Origin: Talinum fruticosum
Taxonomy: Eukaryota; Streptophyta; Magnoliopsida; Caryophyllales; Talinaceae
Reading direction: 5' to 3'
Assembly: GCA_021018815.1 (NCBI GenBank)
Contig: JAITYX010000017.1
Span: forward strand, 5,828,001 to 5,892,000
Length of the DNA stretch: 64,000 bases
In this document: piece by piece, positions 1 through 11,482 of the stretch
Numbering within the stretch: position 1 is the stretch's first letter
How the letters are laid out: the number at the start of each line of letters is the position of its first letter
Notes under the pieces: model-generated
Told to the model about the DNA's origin: nothing
What the model saw: the letters and a program-made list of their open reading frames with translations, nothing else
The model's database searches: none
Position numbers and translations under genes: made by a program

Positions 1-960
1 AAAGATAGAGAAGACTTGAGATTGATGGCCAATCGGAAAGGTCCAAAGAAAGTTCGTATAGTCATCCAAAAATAGCGAGATAATATTTGTGACCGGCGGA
101 ACCGAGAATAGGAGATGTAAACAAGTCACTATGAATAATATCAAAAGGGAGTGACGTAAAATTTAAAGACGGGGAAAATGGGAGCTTTATTTGTTTACCA
201 AAAATACATGATTGACAAATAGTGGAAGGGGGAAATATTTGCAATCAATAGAATTGGTAGTGCGAAGGAGTTCAACACATGTGCTCCTGGATGACCTAAA
301 TGACTATGCCAAATAGTAGGGGAAAGAGCAGCAAAGGATGATGAAGTGGAAGAAGCAGGTGGAGAAGATGATGGGAGAGAGTATAGGTCCCCGGTACTGT
401 CACATCTCATAAGAAGTGTCCCCATCTAAAGGTCCTTTATAGAAAAACCAAAAGGATCAAATTCAACAGACACATTATTGTCGGTAGTAAATCGACGCAC
501 GTAAATCAAATTTTTATGAGATTAGGAGCATAGAGGACATGGTTTAAGGCTAATGTGGGATGTGGGTGGGAAAGGTATGCATGACCTAGACCACGAACAG
601 GAATAGAAGAGCCATTACCAACAATAATATTATGAGTTGTGCTCGTATTTAAATAAGAGGAGAGAGTACCGGGGAGGCCGTCATATGTGAAGTTGCACCG
701 GTGTCCATGTACCAAGTATTATCCAGAACAGCAAGACTCATGGTATGAAGGGCGGCTTCGATATCGGTTGGTGCTTGAGCGACGTGGGCTTGCGGAGAAC
801 GGCCCAAGATGCTGGCCTGATTGGAGGCAGGCCGGGGTGGAAGGAAGGAGGATCCATGGAAGGACAAAGGAGAAATGTGAGGCCGAAGGAGGGAGAGAGA
901 CGCCGAGGGGGGCAGGCTGCCGTGAGGAAGAGGGAGGGGGGCTAAGCGAGGATTGGTAGG
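1..960 (-). mobile_element. Copia-type retrotransposon fragment (gag end, protease, GAG-pre-integrase, integrase start)
   Basis: Read on the minus strand, this stretch has the order of a Ty1/Copia polyprotein. A Pro/Ser-rich gag tail (about 870-955) leads to an aspartic protease signature WYMDTGATSHMT near 680-720. Next comes a GAG-pre-integrase motif with WHSHLGHPG (about 280-310), then the integrase zinc-binding start (C-x2-C-FGKQ followed by FDIIHSDL, about 100-210), running off the window edge. The frame is broken at several points, for example an extra T near 65-71. Only about 90 bases separate the primer-binding site from the protease region, so nearly all of gag is deleted. It cannot be autonomous. 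Confidence 0.9.
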
Positions 961-1138
961 GGCTCCGATATCATGATAGAATGTAATTGCTTGCCTTCAT
1001 TGATGATGATACAGTGATATTTATACAAAGTACAAGAGATAATTTAGGCTAAAATCAAGGGAAGGATATTTACAATATCCTAAACTAATGGAAGGAATAA
1101 TACAAGAATAAAATCATTTCCATAATTATATCTAATAG
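961..1138 (-). repeat. Copia 5' LTR with tRNA-Met-type primer-binding site
   Basis: On the minus strand, TGATATCGGAGCC (961-973) resembles the plant Copia primer-binding site TGGTATCAGAGCC, complementary to initiator tRNA-Met, with two mismatches. It directly follows a sequence ending ATTCTATCA. The stretch up to about 1138 has the look of a short Copia LTR: CTTGTACTTTGTATAAATATC and then ATCAATGAAGGCAAGCAATTACATTC. The far LTR end is approximate. The second LTR lies outside the window. Confidence 0.65.
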
Positions 1139-1560
1139 CAAACAATGATCTGTGAATTTGAAAGCAAATTTAGAATGACACGCACAATATTGTGTGATCT
1201 CGGAAATGTAATGAGCAATAACCTTATTGAGACGGAGAGCCAAAGCTTTGTGGCTAGGATCTGGATGGAGAACTGATCCAGAGTAGTTGGATTCACTTCT
1301 GAGAATGAGCTGCCATCAACAGCAGAATTGGAGAAATGATAAAGCAAACGAACAAAGCAGGTTTGAACTAGACAATTACTAGGTCTGAAATCTTCTTTGC
1401 TCTCATAATACCGTGTTAAACTTGAAAGAGCAAAGCATGTTCTGGAGAGAACTTTTTCTGTATTATATCTCAGTGAGTATAGTATAATGCTCTCATGTAC
1501 ACAAGAAAGTCAAACAAAAGGTGAATTGGCAAATACTACAAAAAGAGAAAAGTCTCTTTT
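1139..1560 (-). mobile_element. Possible second, older Copia remnant (LTR, PBS and leader)
   Basis: Minus-strand CGGTATTATGAGAGC (about 1398-1412) again resembles the initiator tRNA-Met primer-binding site. It follows a sequence ending TTTAACA at about 1413, as an LTR end would. The open stretch 1132-1347 on the same strand would then be leader or gag start, interrupted at about 1138 by the LTR of the first element. The LTR outer edge is a guess. The alternative is one internally rearranged element. Confidence 0.4.
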
Positions 1561-3124
1561 ACTAAGGGTGTGTTTGGTTGGGGAAATTTCCGGAAAATAT
1601 TTTCCAACGAAAAATAATTTTTCTTGAAAATTATTTTCCACATACATTTTCTTTTGTTTGGCAGGAAGAAAATTAATAACATTTTCCTAAAAAGGAAAGC
1701 AATAAATAACTTTAAAATAGACAAGAAAATGAGAAAATATTAAAATATTATTTCCCAATAAATAACTGAGTTTATTTTCGCTGAACCAGATTTATTTTTT
1801 AGGATGCAGCTTATAATGATTGTCAATATATTACAATTACCATAATTAAGTGAATCATAATCATACATTTGTCCTTGTTAAATCTCCACCATTCATGTTT
1901 ATGATTTTAATTAAAAGTAAAATAAATTTTTTAAAATTAGAAAAAAAAATTAATTCACAAAAAACTAATTAGTAAGGAAATCTTTGGTTCTTTACTAATT
2001 CATCAATTGCCTATAAAAGAAGACTGAACTTCTCTTTTTTTTAAAAAAATCCATTCCCTTATTGTTCTTCATGTAAATAACCAATTAATCTTCTGCCATT
2101 GAATATGAGAAAACCAAAATGTCAGCCTTCTATTAATTATGTTGATGTGTTTCCAATTTTTGGCGAGCTTTTTATTAGTTTTAATCACTTCCAAAAAATC
2201 CCCTAAACCCAAGAAATTGCACCGTCCATGAGGCCATACTCTACTCACAATCATTGCCAACAAGGCGACCCGGACAAAGGGGCGCTGTTCGTGTGAAAGA
2301 GTTGTTGTGGGCAAGGTCGACGGAGCCACATCTTATCATTGATACGCCTTCGCCGGCAAAATTCTTGCCGGACATGCCACAATTTTAACCAGAGTAGGTA
2401 TAATTGGGGAGAGAGAGCTTGTTCAGTCGAATCGGAAATTGTTTTTGGAGGGGGCTGTTGTGCTTGGTTTTTTCTTTTTGTTTGAACTTTTAATTGTACT
2501 TTTATTCTTTTAGGGGTGAGTTATCAAATAACACCAAATACAATCACATTTAATTATTATAGTCAAAATTTTAAATATTTTGTTTGTTTTTTAAAATGTA
2601 TTTTTAACTTATTTAAAAACAAACAATAATGGATGATTGAGATTGATTCAAAATAAATATACGGTAGAGATTCTATCATTTTATGGTGGTTGTCGTGATT
2701 GTAGTATAGTGACAATCGCTATAACTTTTTGCTATTTTTTATGAAATGAACAACATTAAACTTATTCTAAAAATCAGTTGAAGATAACATGGCCTAAATT
2801 CTATTTAAGGATAACTTCGGTTTCGTAAGGAAGTTTGTTAAACATATTTCATACCTACTTTTATACTTGCACATTTTAATGGAGGATTTTTACTTTTAAC
2901 ACATTTTGTATCCTCTTTTATATTTACACATTTTAACAGACGATTTTACTTCTCCAATGGTCTCTGTGGCTTTTTTAAGGGTTTGTAACAAATCATTGAA
3001 CGGTTTTACATGTATATATTTTATGTCATCCTACTCTAACTTATTTCTCTTTTATATTGAATTATAATGAATTGAATTTAGATGTAAAATAAGCTTTAAT
3101 TAGGGAAAAAAGGACCCACATTTT
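1561..3124. other. AT-rich intergenic stretch, no gene recognised
   Basis: No convincing coding sequence is seen. GGGTGTGTTTGGTTGGGG at about 1566 resembles the terminus of hAT-like MITEs, and GGAAAATATTTTCC follows it, but no matching right end was found. Confidence 0.5.
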
Positions 3125-3411
3125 TAGCAAATGACTATGAGGGAAAAAGGAAATAAACTGTGAATCTAAATAATAAAAAAAGTCTAATAAGCACCTTAAA
3201 TCCAAAACAAATAAAATAAAAACAGTCTAATAAGCACCTTAAATCCAAGTACACTTAAATCTGCAATACTCCAGCTAGAGAATGAGAACAAAAAACTTGA
3301 GACAGATTAAATTAATGTTGATGAGCAGTATACGAATGCGATGTGCAGTTTTATGTAGCCATGTAACTAGATTACATATATATAGCTTTTTTGGGAGAAT
3401 GTCAAAAATGC
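3125..3411. repeat. 3' flank of the NLR copies, part of the duplicated segment
   Basis: The phrase TCTAATAAGCACCTTAAATCC occurs twice here in direct orientation (about 3181 and 3227). A near copy lies at about 5551, and AAAAACTTGAGA plus the following bases recur at about 3292 and 5610. This is the same sequence that follows the longer NLR copy, so the NLR duplication includes the downstream flank. Confidence 0.7.
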
Positions 3412-5366
3412 CTATCTGGTGATAACTTCTTTGACATGCTGGATCTTGTACCAATCTTCACCTGTATCCTTTTGGCGTCTTTGTCCTAATTTAGGCCAAT
3501 CATCCATTAGTAGCCGTTTCAGTTGTGTCAACTTTGTCATCTCTTGTGGCAATGAGGTGAGCTTGGGGCAACCAACAGTTTCTAGACTTGAAAGGGAGCC
3601 AAGGTCGCCTATCCAATGCGGTATAGCTTCAAGGTTATCACACCAACACAACTCTAAGGATTGGAGTGTTGTCAGGTGTCGAATACCCCGCGGAAGAACT
3701 TTCAAGTCTTTAATAAAGCAAAGTGTAAGAAAATGAAGGCTCTTGAACACTTGCCATGCTTCCTCACTTTGATCTCCATCACTCAGGAAAGGGATATTAG
3801 AAGACCTCAAAATCTCCAAACTCTCAAAGTGTTGAGTTGGATTGGTAACCCAGAGAATGATGTCAGGCCATGAGATTCGTTGAATACAAGGATTTTGAGA
3901 GATGTCATTTTTTCCACTCCCTTCTCAAGTTCACTGGTGTGATCCGTAATAGACGGACTTCCATTAGACGCTGCCTAGGTAGTGAAGCCAGGTACTCTAC
4001 ATTATCGATGGTAAGCTTATTCAATTTAGGAACCATAGAAGAAGATGATGATGACGCACCGTCATCTTTCAACACTTGTACGTTTCGTACACCTCCAATT
4101 TCAAGTACCCCGCATAGAAAGGATTCAAGTTTCTTGCAGCCATCAATTGTTACTCTTGAAACACAAGGAAATGACAGATCCCCAACCCAAATTCTCTCCA
4201 AACATTCAGATTCGGTAACCTACTAATAACAATTTCGATGAGAGATGGGAAGAATTTTCTTGGAGGGCATAATGCTGTTGATAAGTTTCCATATTCATCA
4301 ACATTGCTTTCGAGGAACTCCACACAAGGTAACTCCACCACACGAAGACATTTAAGTTTAGGAAGTTGAGAAAATGAAGGGATTTGTTCTATATTACTAC
4401 AGTTGGAAAGCTCCACGGTTTCCACATGTAGAAGGCTACATTTGCGCTGGTTAGTTGCCATCCATGTCGGCAACTTCAGTCCCTCATATAAAAAAATATG
4501 CAACTTTGAGATTTCATTATGAGGTTGGAGGTTCCCCAACACCAATTCGTCTTCATTATTGTGAGGCCCCAACCATATTAAGTGTAAGCTTTCTAGATTC
4601 TTCTTAGCTTTCAATCTTGCTTCCATGGCATCTAATCCCATATATTGGTGGGATCCTTCGTGAAGATCTTAAGCGTTCCTCTAAAATTGTTGAGATGTTT
4701 TAAATCACTTACTATGCCGTGTTTCCACGGCTTGTTTGCTGTACATTTAATTCTCCAATCCCATTCGCTACCCACAACATGTGCACTTGGAGTCTGAAGA
4801 TTGATCAATTTCCCAAGTCCTGGAGGAAAATACTGTATATTGTTTAAGTTTACTAATAAAAGATGATGAAGGTTCACCAATTTCTTCATATCTTCTGGCA
4901 TCTCAACGAGTTTCTTACAGTCGCTGCGATCCAAGTATCGCAAATTGTGCAACAAAGTAATAGAGTTGGGTAACCTCTCGAAGTATGTTCAGAAAGGTCT
5001 AGACATCTTGAATGTATCAGCTTGCCCAAAGATCTTGGTAATTTCTTAATACCAAGACAGTGTAAAACCAGTACCCGTAAACAAAGGAAGCTCATAATCA
5101 AATTCTTACAAAGTGACCTACTCGTGTGAATTGCATCACTAGGTGATTCCACTAAAAGGAATATCCGTAGTTTGAAAATACTTTGCAAAGAAGTTGGAGT
5201 ATTCAAGGGTGTATATCTCTATTCACTGCAGAATCAATGGATATATGATAGATGCTGCTCTTAATATTATTATTTTCCCTGAAATTCAGCATTTGGCATT
5301 GCTCGGCTGTTACAGAGCAACTGAGATCACACATCAAGTCATGAGGTTTAAATTTGGCATTGCTTT
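3412..5366 (-). pseudogene. 5'-truncated NLR (CNL-type) LRR pseudogene
   Basis: This is a second, partial copy of the neighbouring resistance gene. It starts at its 5' side with the end of the NB-ARC domain (HDLMCDLSCSVTAEQCQ, about 5290-5345) and continues through the leucine-rich repeats to a C-terminus ending KEVITR. The reading frame changes at about 5206, 4890-4955, 4632-4641, 4150-4201 and 3819-3905, so at least five breaks separate the LRR pieces. The CC domain and P-loop part are missing; similarity stops at about 5366. It retains 70 bp (5111-5180) that the longer copy has lost, so it is informative about the ancestral gene. It lies downstream of that gene in the same orientation. The protein is not expected to function; a source of small RNAs is possible but not shown. 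Confidence 0.93.
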
Positions 5367-5654
5367 TTAGCCCAGAGATTAGAAAATATTGGTTAAATGG
5401 AAAATTTTTCGATTAGGATATCCAACTTATTATCAAAGCCCTCCCTCATCCTCGATAACCATAAACAAGCTTAAGGCCAACCATATTAGTCGATAACTAT
5501 GAGCAAAATGGGAAATAAACCATCAATCTAAAGTAGAAAAACAATCTAATAAGTCCTTAAATCCAATCACAACAAAATCTACAATGATCTATGTAGAAAC
5601 CAGAAACAAAAACTTGAGATAGAAAGTTAATATTGATAAACAATATGTACAACT
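5367..5654. other. Spacer between tandem NLR copies
   Basis: The right part from about 5495 resembles 3125-3300 downstream of the other copy (AAATGGGAAATAAACCATCAA, TCTAATAAGTCCTTAAATCC). The left 130 bases match nothing I recognise and mark the duplication junction. Confidence 0.6.
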
Positions 5655-8600
5655 TTACTGGGGAATGTTGGCAATTCCTATCTGGTGATGACTTGTTTGA
5701 CATGCTGGATCTTGTGCCAATCGTCCCCTGTTTCCATTTGGCATCTTCGTCCTAATTCCGGGCAGCCTTGAAACTAGTAGCAGCTTCAGTTGTGTCAACC
5801 TTGTCATCTCTTGCGGCAATGAGGTGAGCTTGGGGCAATGAGAGATTTCTAGCTTGGAAAGGGAGCTAAGGTCGCCTATCCGTTGTGGTATTGCTTCAAG
5901 GTCATCACAAAACTGCAGTTCTAAGGAATGGAGTGTCCTAAGGTGTCGAATGCCTTGTGGAAGAACCTTCAAATCTTCAAGATCGATTAACCTTAGAAAA
6001 CGGAGGCTCTTGAGCACTTGCCAAGCTTCCTCGCTCTGATCTCCATCATGTAGGAAGGGGATATCAAAAGAAGACATAATCTCCAATCTCTCAAGAGTTC
6101 TGAGTTGGACCGGTAACTTAGAAAATGATTTTAGGCCATGACAATGATAGATTAAGAGGAATTTTAGAGACAACATGTCTTCCAATCCCTTCCCAAGTTC
6201 ACTTGCATCTACCGGCTGATCATGTTCCTCCGGTAGCAGGAAGTGCAATTCAGAGACTTTCAGTAGACACTCCCTAGGGTGTGAAGCCAATTGCTCTACA
6301 CTATCTACCATGAGCCTCTTTAATTTAGGAACCAGAGAAGATGATGGCGATGATGTGCTACCTTGTTTCTGCAGTCGTACATTTCCCACACCTCGAATAT
6401 CCAACTCCTCCACATTTGGGCATGATGGAAAGGATTCAAGTTTCTCACATCCACCAATGGTTACTGTCGAAACACAAGGAAATGACAGGTCCCCTGCACC
6501 AAATTCTTTCCAACCCTTCATATTCGGTAGCTGGCGAATATCAATTTCAGTAAGAGATGGGAAGAATATAGTTGGAGAAGATAATGATGTTGATGAGCCT
6601 CCATATCCATCAACACTGCTTTCCAGGTACTCCACACTCGGTAAATTCACCAGTAGAAGATATTTAAGATTAGGAAGCTGAGAAAACGTAGGGATATGTT
6701 TAATATTAGCACAGTTGACAAGCTGGACATTTTCCAAATGTAGAAGGCAAGATGTGAGCTGGTTAGTTGCCATCCATGTGGGCAGCTTTTCCCCCTCATA
6801 TCCATATATATTCAATATTGAGATTTTACTGTGAGGTTGGAGGTGCTCAAGCACCAATTCGTCTGCGGACATGTAGGGCCTTAACCAATATAGCCGTAAA
6901 CATTTTAGATACTTCTTAGCTTGCATACTTGCTTCCCTGGCATCTTCTTCCATATTATGGTAGGATCCTCTCATCAAGATCATAAGCTCTCCTCTTAAAT
7001 TGTTAAGATGCTTTAAATCACTTAGGCGACCGTGTTTGGATGACTTGTTTGCCGCTATACATCGAATTTTCCAATCCAACTCATCGCCAACGACATAAGC
7101 ACTTAGAGTTTGAAGATTGGTCAATTTGCCAAGTCCTGGGGGAAAATACTGTATATCCATAGTATTTACTAACAAAAGATGCCGAAGATTCACCAATTTC
7201 CTCATATTTTTGGGCATCTCAATGAGTTTCCAGCATTTGCTAAGATCTAAGTACTGCAAATTGTGCAATGAAGTAATAGACTTGGGTAACCTCTCAAAGT
7301 CATTACCAGAAAGGTCCAGATATCTTAAATGAATCAGCTTGCCTAAAGATTTTGGTAATGTCTTAATCCCAAGGCAACGTAAATCTAGTACTCGCAAACA
7401 ACGAAAGCACGTCATCAAATTCTTACACTTTGCAAAGAACATGGAATTTTCAAGGATGTATATTTGTTCACTTCATAACCAACAGATACATGATAGATAC
7501 TGCTCCTAACATTATTATTCTCTCTAAAATTGAGCATTTGGCATTGCTCAGCCGCTACGGAGCAAGAGAGATCGTACATCAAGTCATGAAGTTTACATTT
7601 AGTGTGAGATTCATCATTAGGAACATGTTGAAGCAAGCCTTTATTTAACAACTTATCCAAGTACTCTGTCCCTTCGTTTTCTAGAGTTCCTCCATTGTGT
7701 AGTGGTTCAATAAAACCTTGGGCAATCCAAAACAAAACCAGCTTGCCCTTATCAAACTCATGTCCTCTCGGAAACAATGAGCAGTACGAAAAGCATGACT
7801 TGAGCACGACAGGCTTAAGGTAGTCATAACTAAGTTGAAGTATTGGCATGATTTGATAAGATTTATCATGTGATGCCAAATTTGACACTGTGTCATTTTG
7901 AAACCTTGACCATGAACTAACACTGACATTAATCGCTAAGACACCTGCTAAGGCTCGTATTGCAAGGGGAACGTTATAGCACATTGGCAAAATTTTGAGT
8001 CCCATCTCCTTTAGATCAGGATCTTGGCAGCCCTTTTTGCCAAACACCAGGCTTTCAAGAAGGGACCAAGAGTGGTCATCTTCCAAGGACTGCAACTCCA
8101 AAGTGATGTCGGTGCCCATGTTTTGTGCAACGATGGGACTGCGAGTAGTTAACAATATTCGACTTCCATCAACTGCACCAAGTTTTAACACTGATTCTAA
8201 ATCTCGCCAAATAATAACGTTCTCATTCCACACATTGTCCAAAACAATGATATATTTCTTTGCATTAATAACACCATTAAGGTGAATTTTTAATTCCTCT
8301 ATGTCACAATCGCTTAAATTCACACCAGCTGCAACAATAATTTTCTTTATAATCCCTTTTAGTGTAATGTCTTGTGGGAGGGGAACCCATAGTTGTAGGT
8401 TGAAATTTTTTTCACCTCTTTATCATTGAAAACATGTCTAGCTAATGTTGATTTTCCAAGCCCACCAATCCCAACAATGGGAATAACACAAACTTTCTCT
8501 TCAAAGCTCGGGTCCAACAACATATTTATTATCTTCTTTTTCTCATTTTCCCTTCCCACAACATTGTCAGACAAGATCTCACGCTCTCTCTGCACCACCA

Positions 8601-9048
8601 ATTCCATAGGGTAACTTACATCACCAAAGTCACTCCTGTCCTTAGAGATCTCATCCAAGTCTAATCTAATGGACTTTACTCTTTGAGCAAGTGAAATGGA
8701 AGTAAAAAGTTGGTTGGAGGAGGAGAAGAAGAGCTTTACCTCTTTTAGAAACACATTTCCCTCCATAAGTCTTTTCACCTCAGCTCTGGTCACAATCTCA
8801 TCAAATATATCATCTGCTTCATACAAAGCATTCCGGAGTTTAGTGAGTGAATCTCGATCAAAGTCGCGTAGGGTGCCTCCTGGCATTTTCTCAGAATCCC
8901 TAAGGACGGCATTGATGGCCGCCATGGTCCTTTTCAGTTTTCTAACTTCAGAGTTAAATCCCCATGCCAATAGCAGCTGTTCTTTGGGATAGGAAGTCAG
9001 ACTCAGGCTTAATGATTTCGCAACAGCAAACAGAAAGGCTTCAGCCAT
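5655..9048 (-). pseudogene. CC-NBS-LRR disease resistance gene with three frame disruptions
   Basis: Intracellular immune receptor of the CNL class. The N-terminal Rx-type coiled coil (MAEAFLFAVAKSLSLSL, from 9048) is followed by NB-ARC motifs: P-loop GIGGLGKSTLARHVFND, kinase-2 VLDNVWN (usually LDDVW), RNBS-B GSRILLTTRS, NVPLA in place of GLPLA, RNBS-D FSYCSLFPR, and LHD in place of MHD. About a dozen LRRs follow, beginning LRVLDLRCLGIKTLPKSLG. The frame breaks three times. One base is missing in a run of seven A (8406-8412). A 70 bp deletion relative to the sister copy falls at about 7427. One extra base lies near 5760, where the alternative frame gives the normal C-terminus ending KQVITR at 5678. 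There is no intron, as usual for this type. The first break could be a sequencing error; the 70 bp deletion is hard to explain that way. Confidence 0.93.
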
Positions 9049-9162
9049 GATAATGATAAACTAAAGTAAATGTGAGGATTGTGATGAGTAGGAAAAAGCA
9101 AGGAAAATAACCAGAGCATTTAAGGATTAAAGCCTACAACTGAATCTTTATGCATACTCGTA

Positions 9163-9172
9163 TATATACAAC
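9163..9172 (-). promoter_or_regulatory. Candidate TATA box of the CNL gene
   Basis: TATATATAC-type sequence about 115-125 bases upstream of the ATG at 9048. Position and composition fit a plant core promoter; nothing else supports it. Confidence 0.4.
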
Positions 9173-9734
9173 TTCCCTGCTCACTTTTTGTCAAAATCTC
9201 TGCCTTGCGTTATCTTTTTCTTTTTTTTTTTTGCGGTTTTTTTGGGTTTTTTCCTCCCTGTATTATGTCTGCCACTTTCTGGTAAATTATACTGTTGTCA
9301 ACTCTGTGATCTGGCATATCTTTTTACTTCTCTTTCTTTCAGGTTTTTCTTCCCAATTTCTGACAGGAACCTATTTTGATGCTTTATAACCTTTTCATTT
9401 CGATTTCAGTCGTGTGTTCCACTACTCACCAGCTATCAATTGAAAATTGCATACTTAATTTGCAGGACTGGCCGATTGGAAAGCCAACAACTAAGAAATA
9501 TCATTGGAAAGTCAGAGTCAGACCACCCAAACGAGGAATTCAAAAGGTGATACACAAACCTAACTAGGCTTCAGAGGGATAATTCATATATTAGCGGATA
9601 TTCACAAGTAATTTATGTAACATGCGATATGATATGATGATTGATGATTCTTCAAGCAGCACTGCCCTTGAACACTCCCAATTTTTCTAACAGGGCATTC
9701 ATAATATAAGGATTAAAAATATAAATCAAATTAG

Positions 9735-9853
9735 ACCAAATCTATCATTTTTTAAATAAATAAATTATAACACATGCACATAACTTAGGAAGAATCGAAC
9801 CCTGATTTACGTTGTAAAACCAGTCATCCTACCATTAGATTACCCCCAACGGA
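9735..9853 (-). mobile_element. tRNA-derived SINE remnant
   Basis: On the minus strand, GGGTAATCTAATGGTAGGATG resembles a degenerate pol III A box. GGGTTCGATTC (9792-9802) is a good B box, at tRNA-like spacing. There is no cloverleaf or acceptor stem, and an AT-rich tail follows, so it is a SINE-like element and not a tRNA gene. Confidence 0.55.
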
Positions 9854-11198
9854 CATACCAAAATATTATTTACTTTGTCTTTTAAAATTTTAAATTAAAC
9901 TAGACTATGGACCCGTGAAAATAAAATTTTACACGAAACAGTATTTTATTACTTCACTTATAGTGGTATTTAGTTTATATATATGGAGATGTGCTTTCTA
10001 TTAATGTGAATGAGAAAATGTTACCAATTTGATCCTCATGCCCCCAAACAGACCCGACCCTTATTTTGATTAGGTCTACTTGGAATGAAAGTATCAACTA
10101 TATAAAGTGAAATAGATATTGTTGGTCACATGGCCCAGGGACTATTGTAGGAAATCAGCTTCACCTATGAACTTAAGGAATACAAAATGTTATTTTCTAT
10201 CACATAATATTCGGGGTAAGGACTTGACTTTGCCTGCTATAATTTTCAGAAAATTCCTTTGAGTCCAAATTACCAAAATATTTCGGAAATTACCAATTAA
10301 AAATTTATTTGCAGGGAAACTGACTTAGGTGATGTAGAAATTGTTCAAGACAGTTGCATTTGCATTAGGTGCTAAGAGATCAAATGCCTCAAGCAGAAAA
10401 CCATTTCGGACAAGCTACCTAGCTAGGAATGTGAAGGTTGGAGATTGAGCATTAAGCACACTATGTACTCAGTTCGCTTTGCGAGCTTCTCGGGGAGGGA
10501 GGCAGAGGGTGGCTTTTGATTTGTAGTTGGGGAGGATTAAGCTTTCTTTGTGGCTTAAAGAGACATGGTAAGGTAGGGCTTATTATTTTACAGTCTTCCT
10601 ACTTTGAAGTTATCAATGATACAGAAAAAAAAAGGGGAAATTTAATTTATGATATCCTGTTGAGTGATGACCTTAGAAGGGAATTAATTTGCGATTAAAT
10701 GGCATTTTGAAGGCTTAGATTTTGCATGGTAAGTACTTTGGTAATTGGTGCTTTTAAAAATTTTGTAATTCGTCCATCAGAAAACCATGAAAATTCAATA
10801 ACTTGCAATTGAAGAAAATTTGTTATCAGATTCTAGTGGCATACTTTTATCAATTTCACAACATGGATGCTATGCTGAACAAAATGCGTTTAATTGTTTG
10901 AGATCCTGTAAAGAACATAAAAGATTATAACAATGTTCAACTTTTAACTATAATATATGGGACGAACGCTTTTTGAAGAGCATCCTTGCTACAACTCAAA
11001 ATTTTACATTAAACAGATTTGTGCGTTGCATAGTCTCGTTATAAATTTTCATTTTCCAAACACATTTTTTTACATATTTCACGTAAAAAGTTCACGTACT
11101 ATTTAACATTTTATATTTTAATTTCTTTACGCAAAGTAAATGCTCCATCTAGAATCGGATTTGGAAGATGAAAGATGAGACTTGAACTTGTGTTTTTA

Positions 11199-11482
11199 GA
11201 GTGCTTAGATTAAAATGTCATTGAGTTATCTCAAAATGTCATTAATTAATTTGATGATCAACAATTGTCACTTGGACTAGTTATTAACGGTTAAAAATAC
11301 CACCGATGAAATTTTATTTGTACACGTGTCATTAAATCGGTGGTGTTGGACCGGATAAAATAAGTTACAATAGCATTTTAACTCGTAATAACTAGTTCAA
11401 TGGCAATTATTGATCATCAAATTAATAAGTGACATTTTTGACATTCCGAGATAATTCGAGTATCATTTTAATCCAAGCACTC
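11199..11482. mobile_element. Fold-back MITE with long terminal inverted repeats
   Basis: GAGTGCTTAGATTAAAATG at the left end pairs with CATTTTAATCCAAGCACTC at the right. Similarity of the two arms extends over roughly 90-95 bases, to AACTAGTTATTA near the centre. The inner loop is about 90 bases. No clear target-site duplication was seen, so the superfamily is unassigned. Confidence 0.7.

Noticed and set aside
687..959. Plus-strand ORFs of 66-90 codons
   Set aside because: They lie antisense to the Copia gag/protease remnant; Arg/Gly-rich composition is the shadow of its Pro/Ser-rich code.
2069..2329. Minus-strand 86-codon ORF
   Set aside because: No domain, biased composition and no promoter context.
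9150..9567. Hydrophobic plus-strand ORFs upstream of the CNL gene
   Set aside because: Phe/Leu/Ser-rich translation of a T-rich promoter region; no homology signal.
9735..9853. tRNA gene
   Set aside because: Pol III A and B boxes are present but no acceptor stem or anticodon arm pairs; a SINE remnant fits better.
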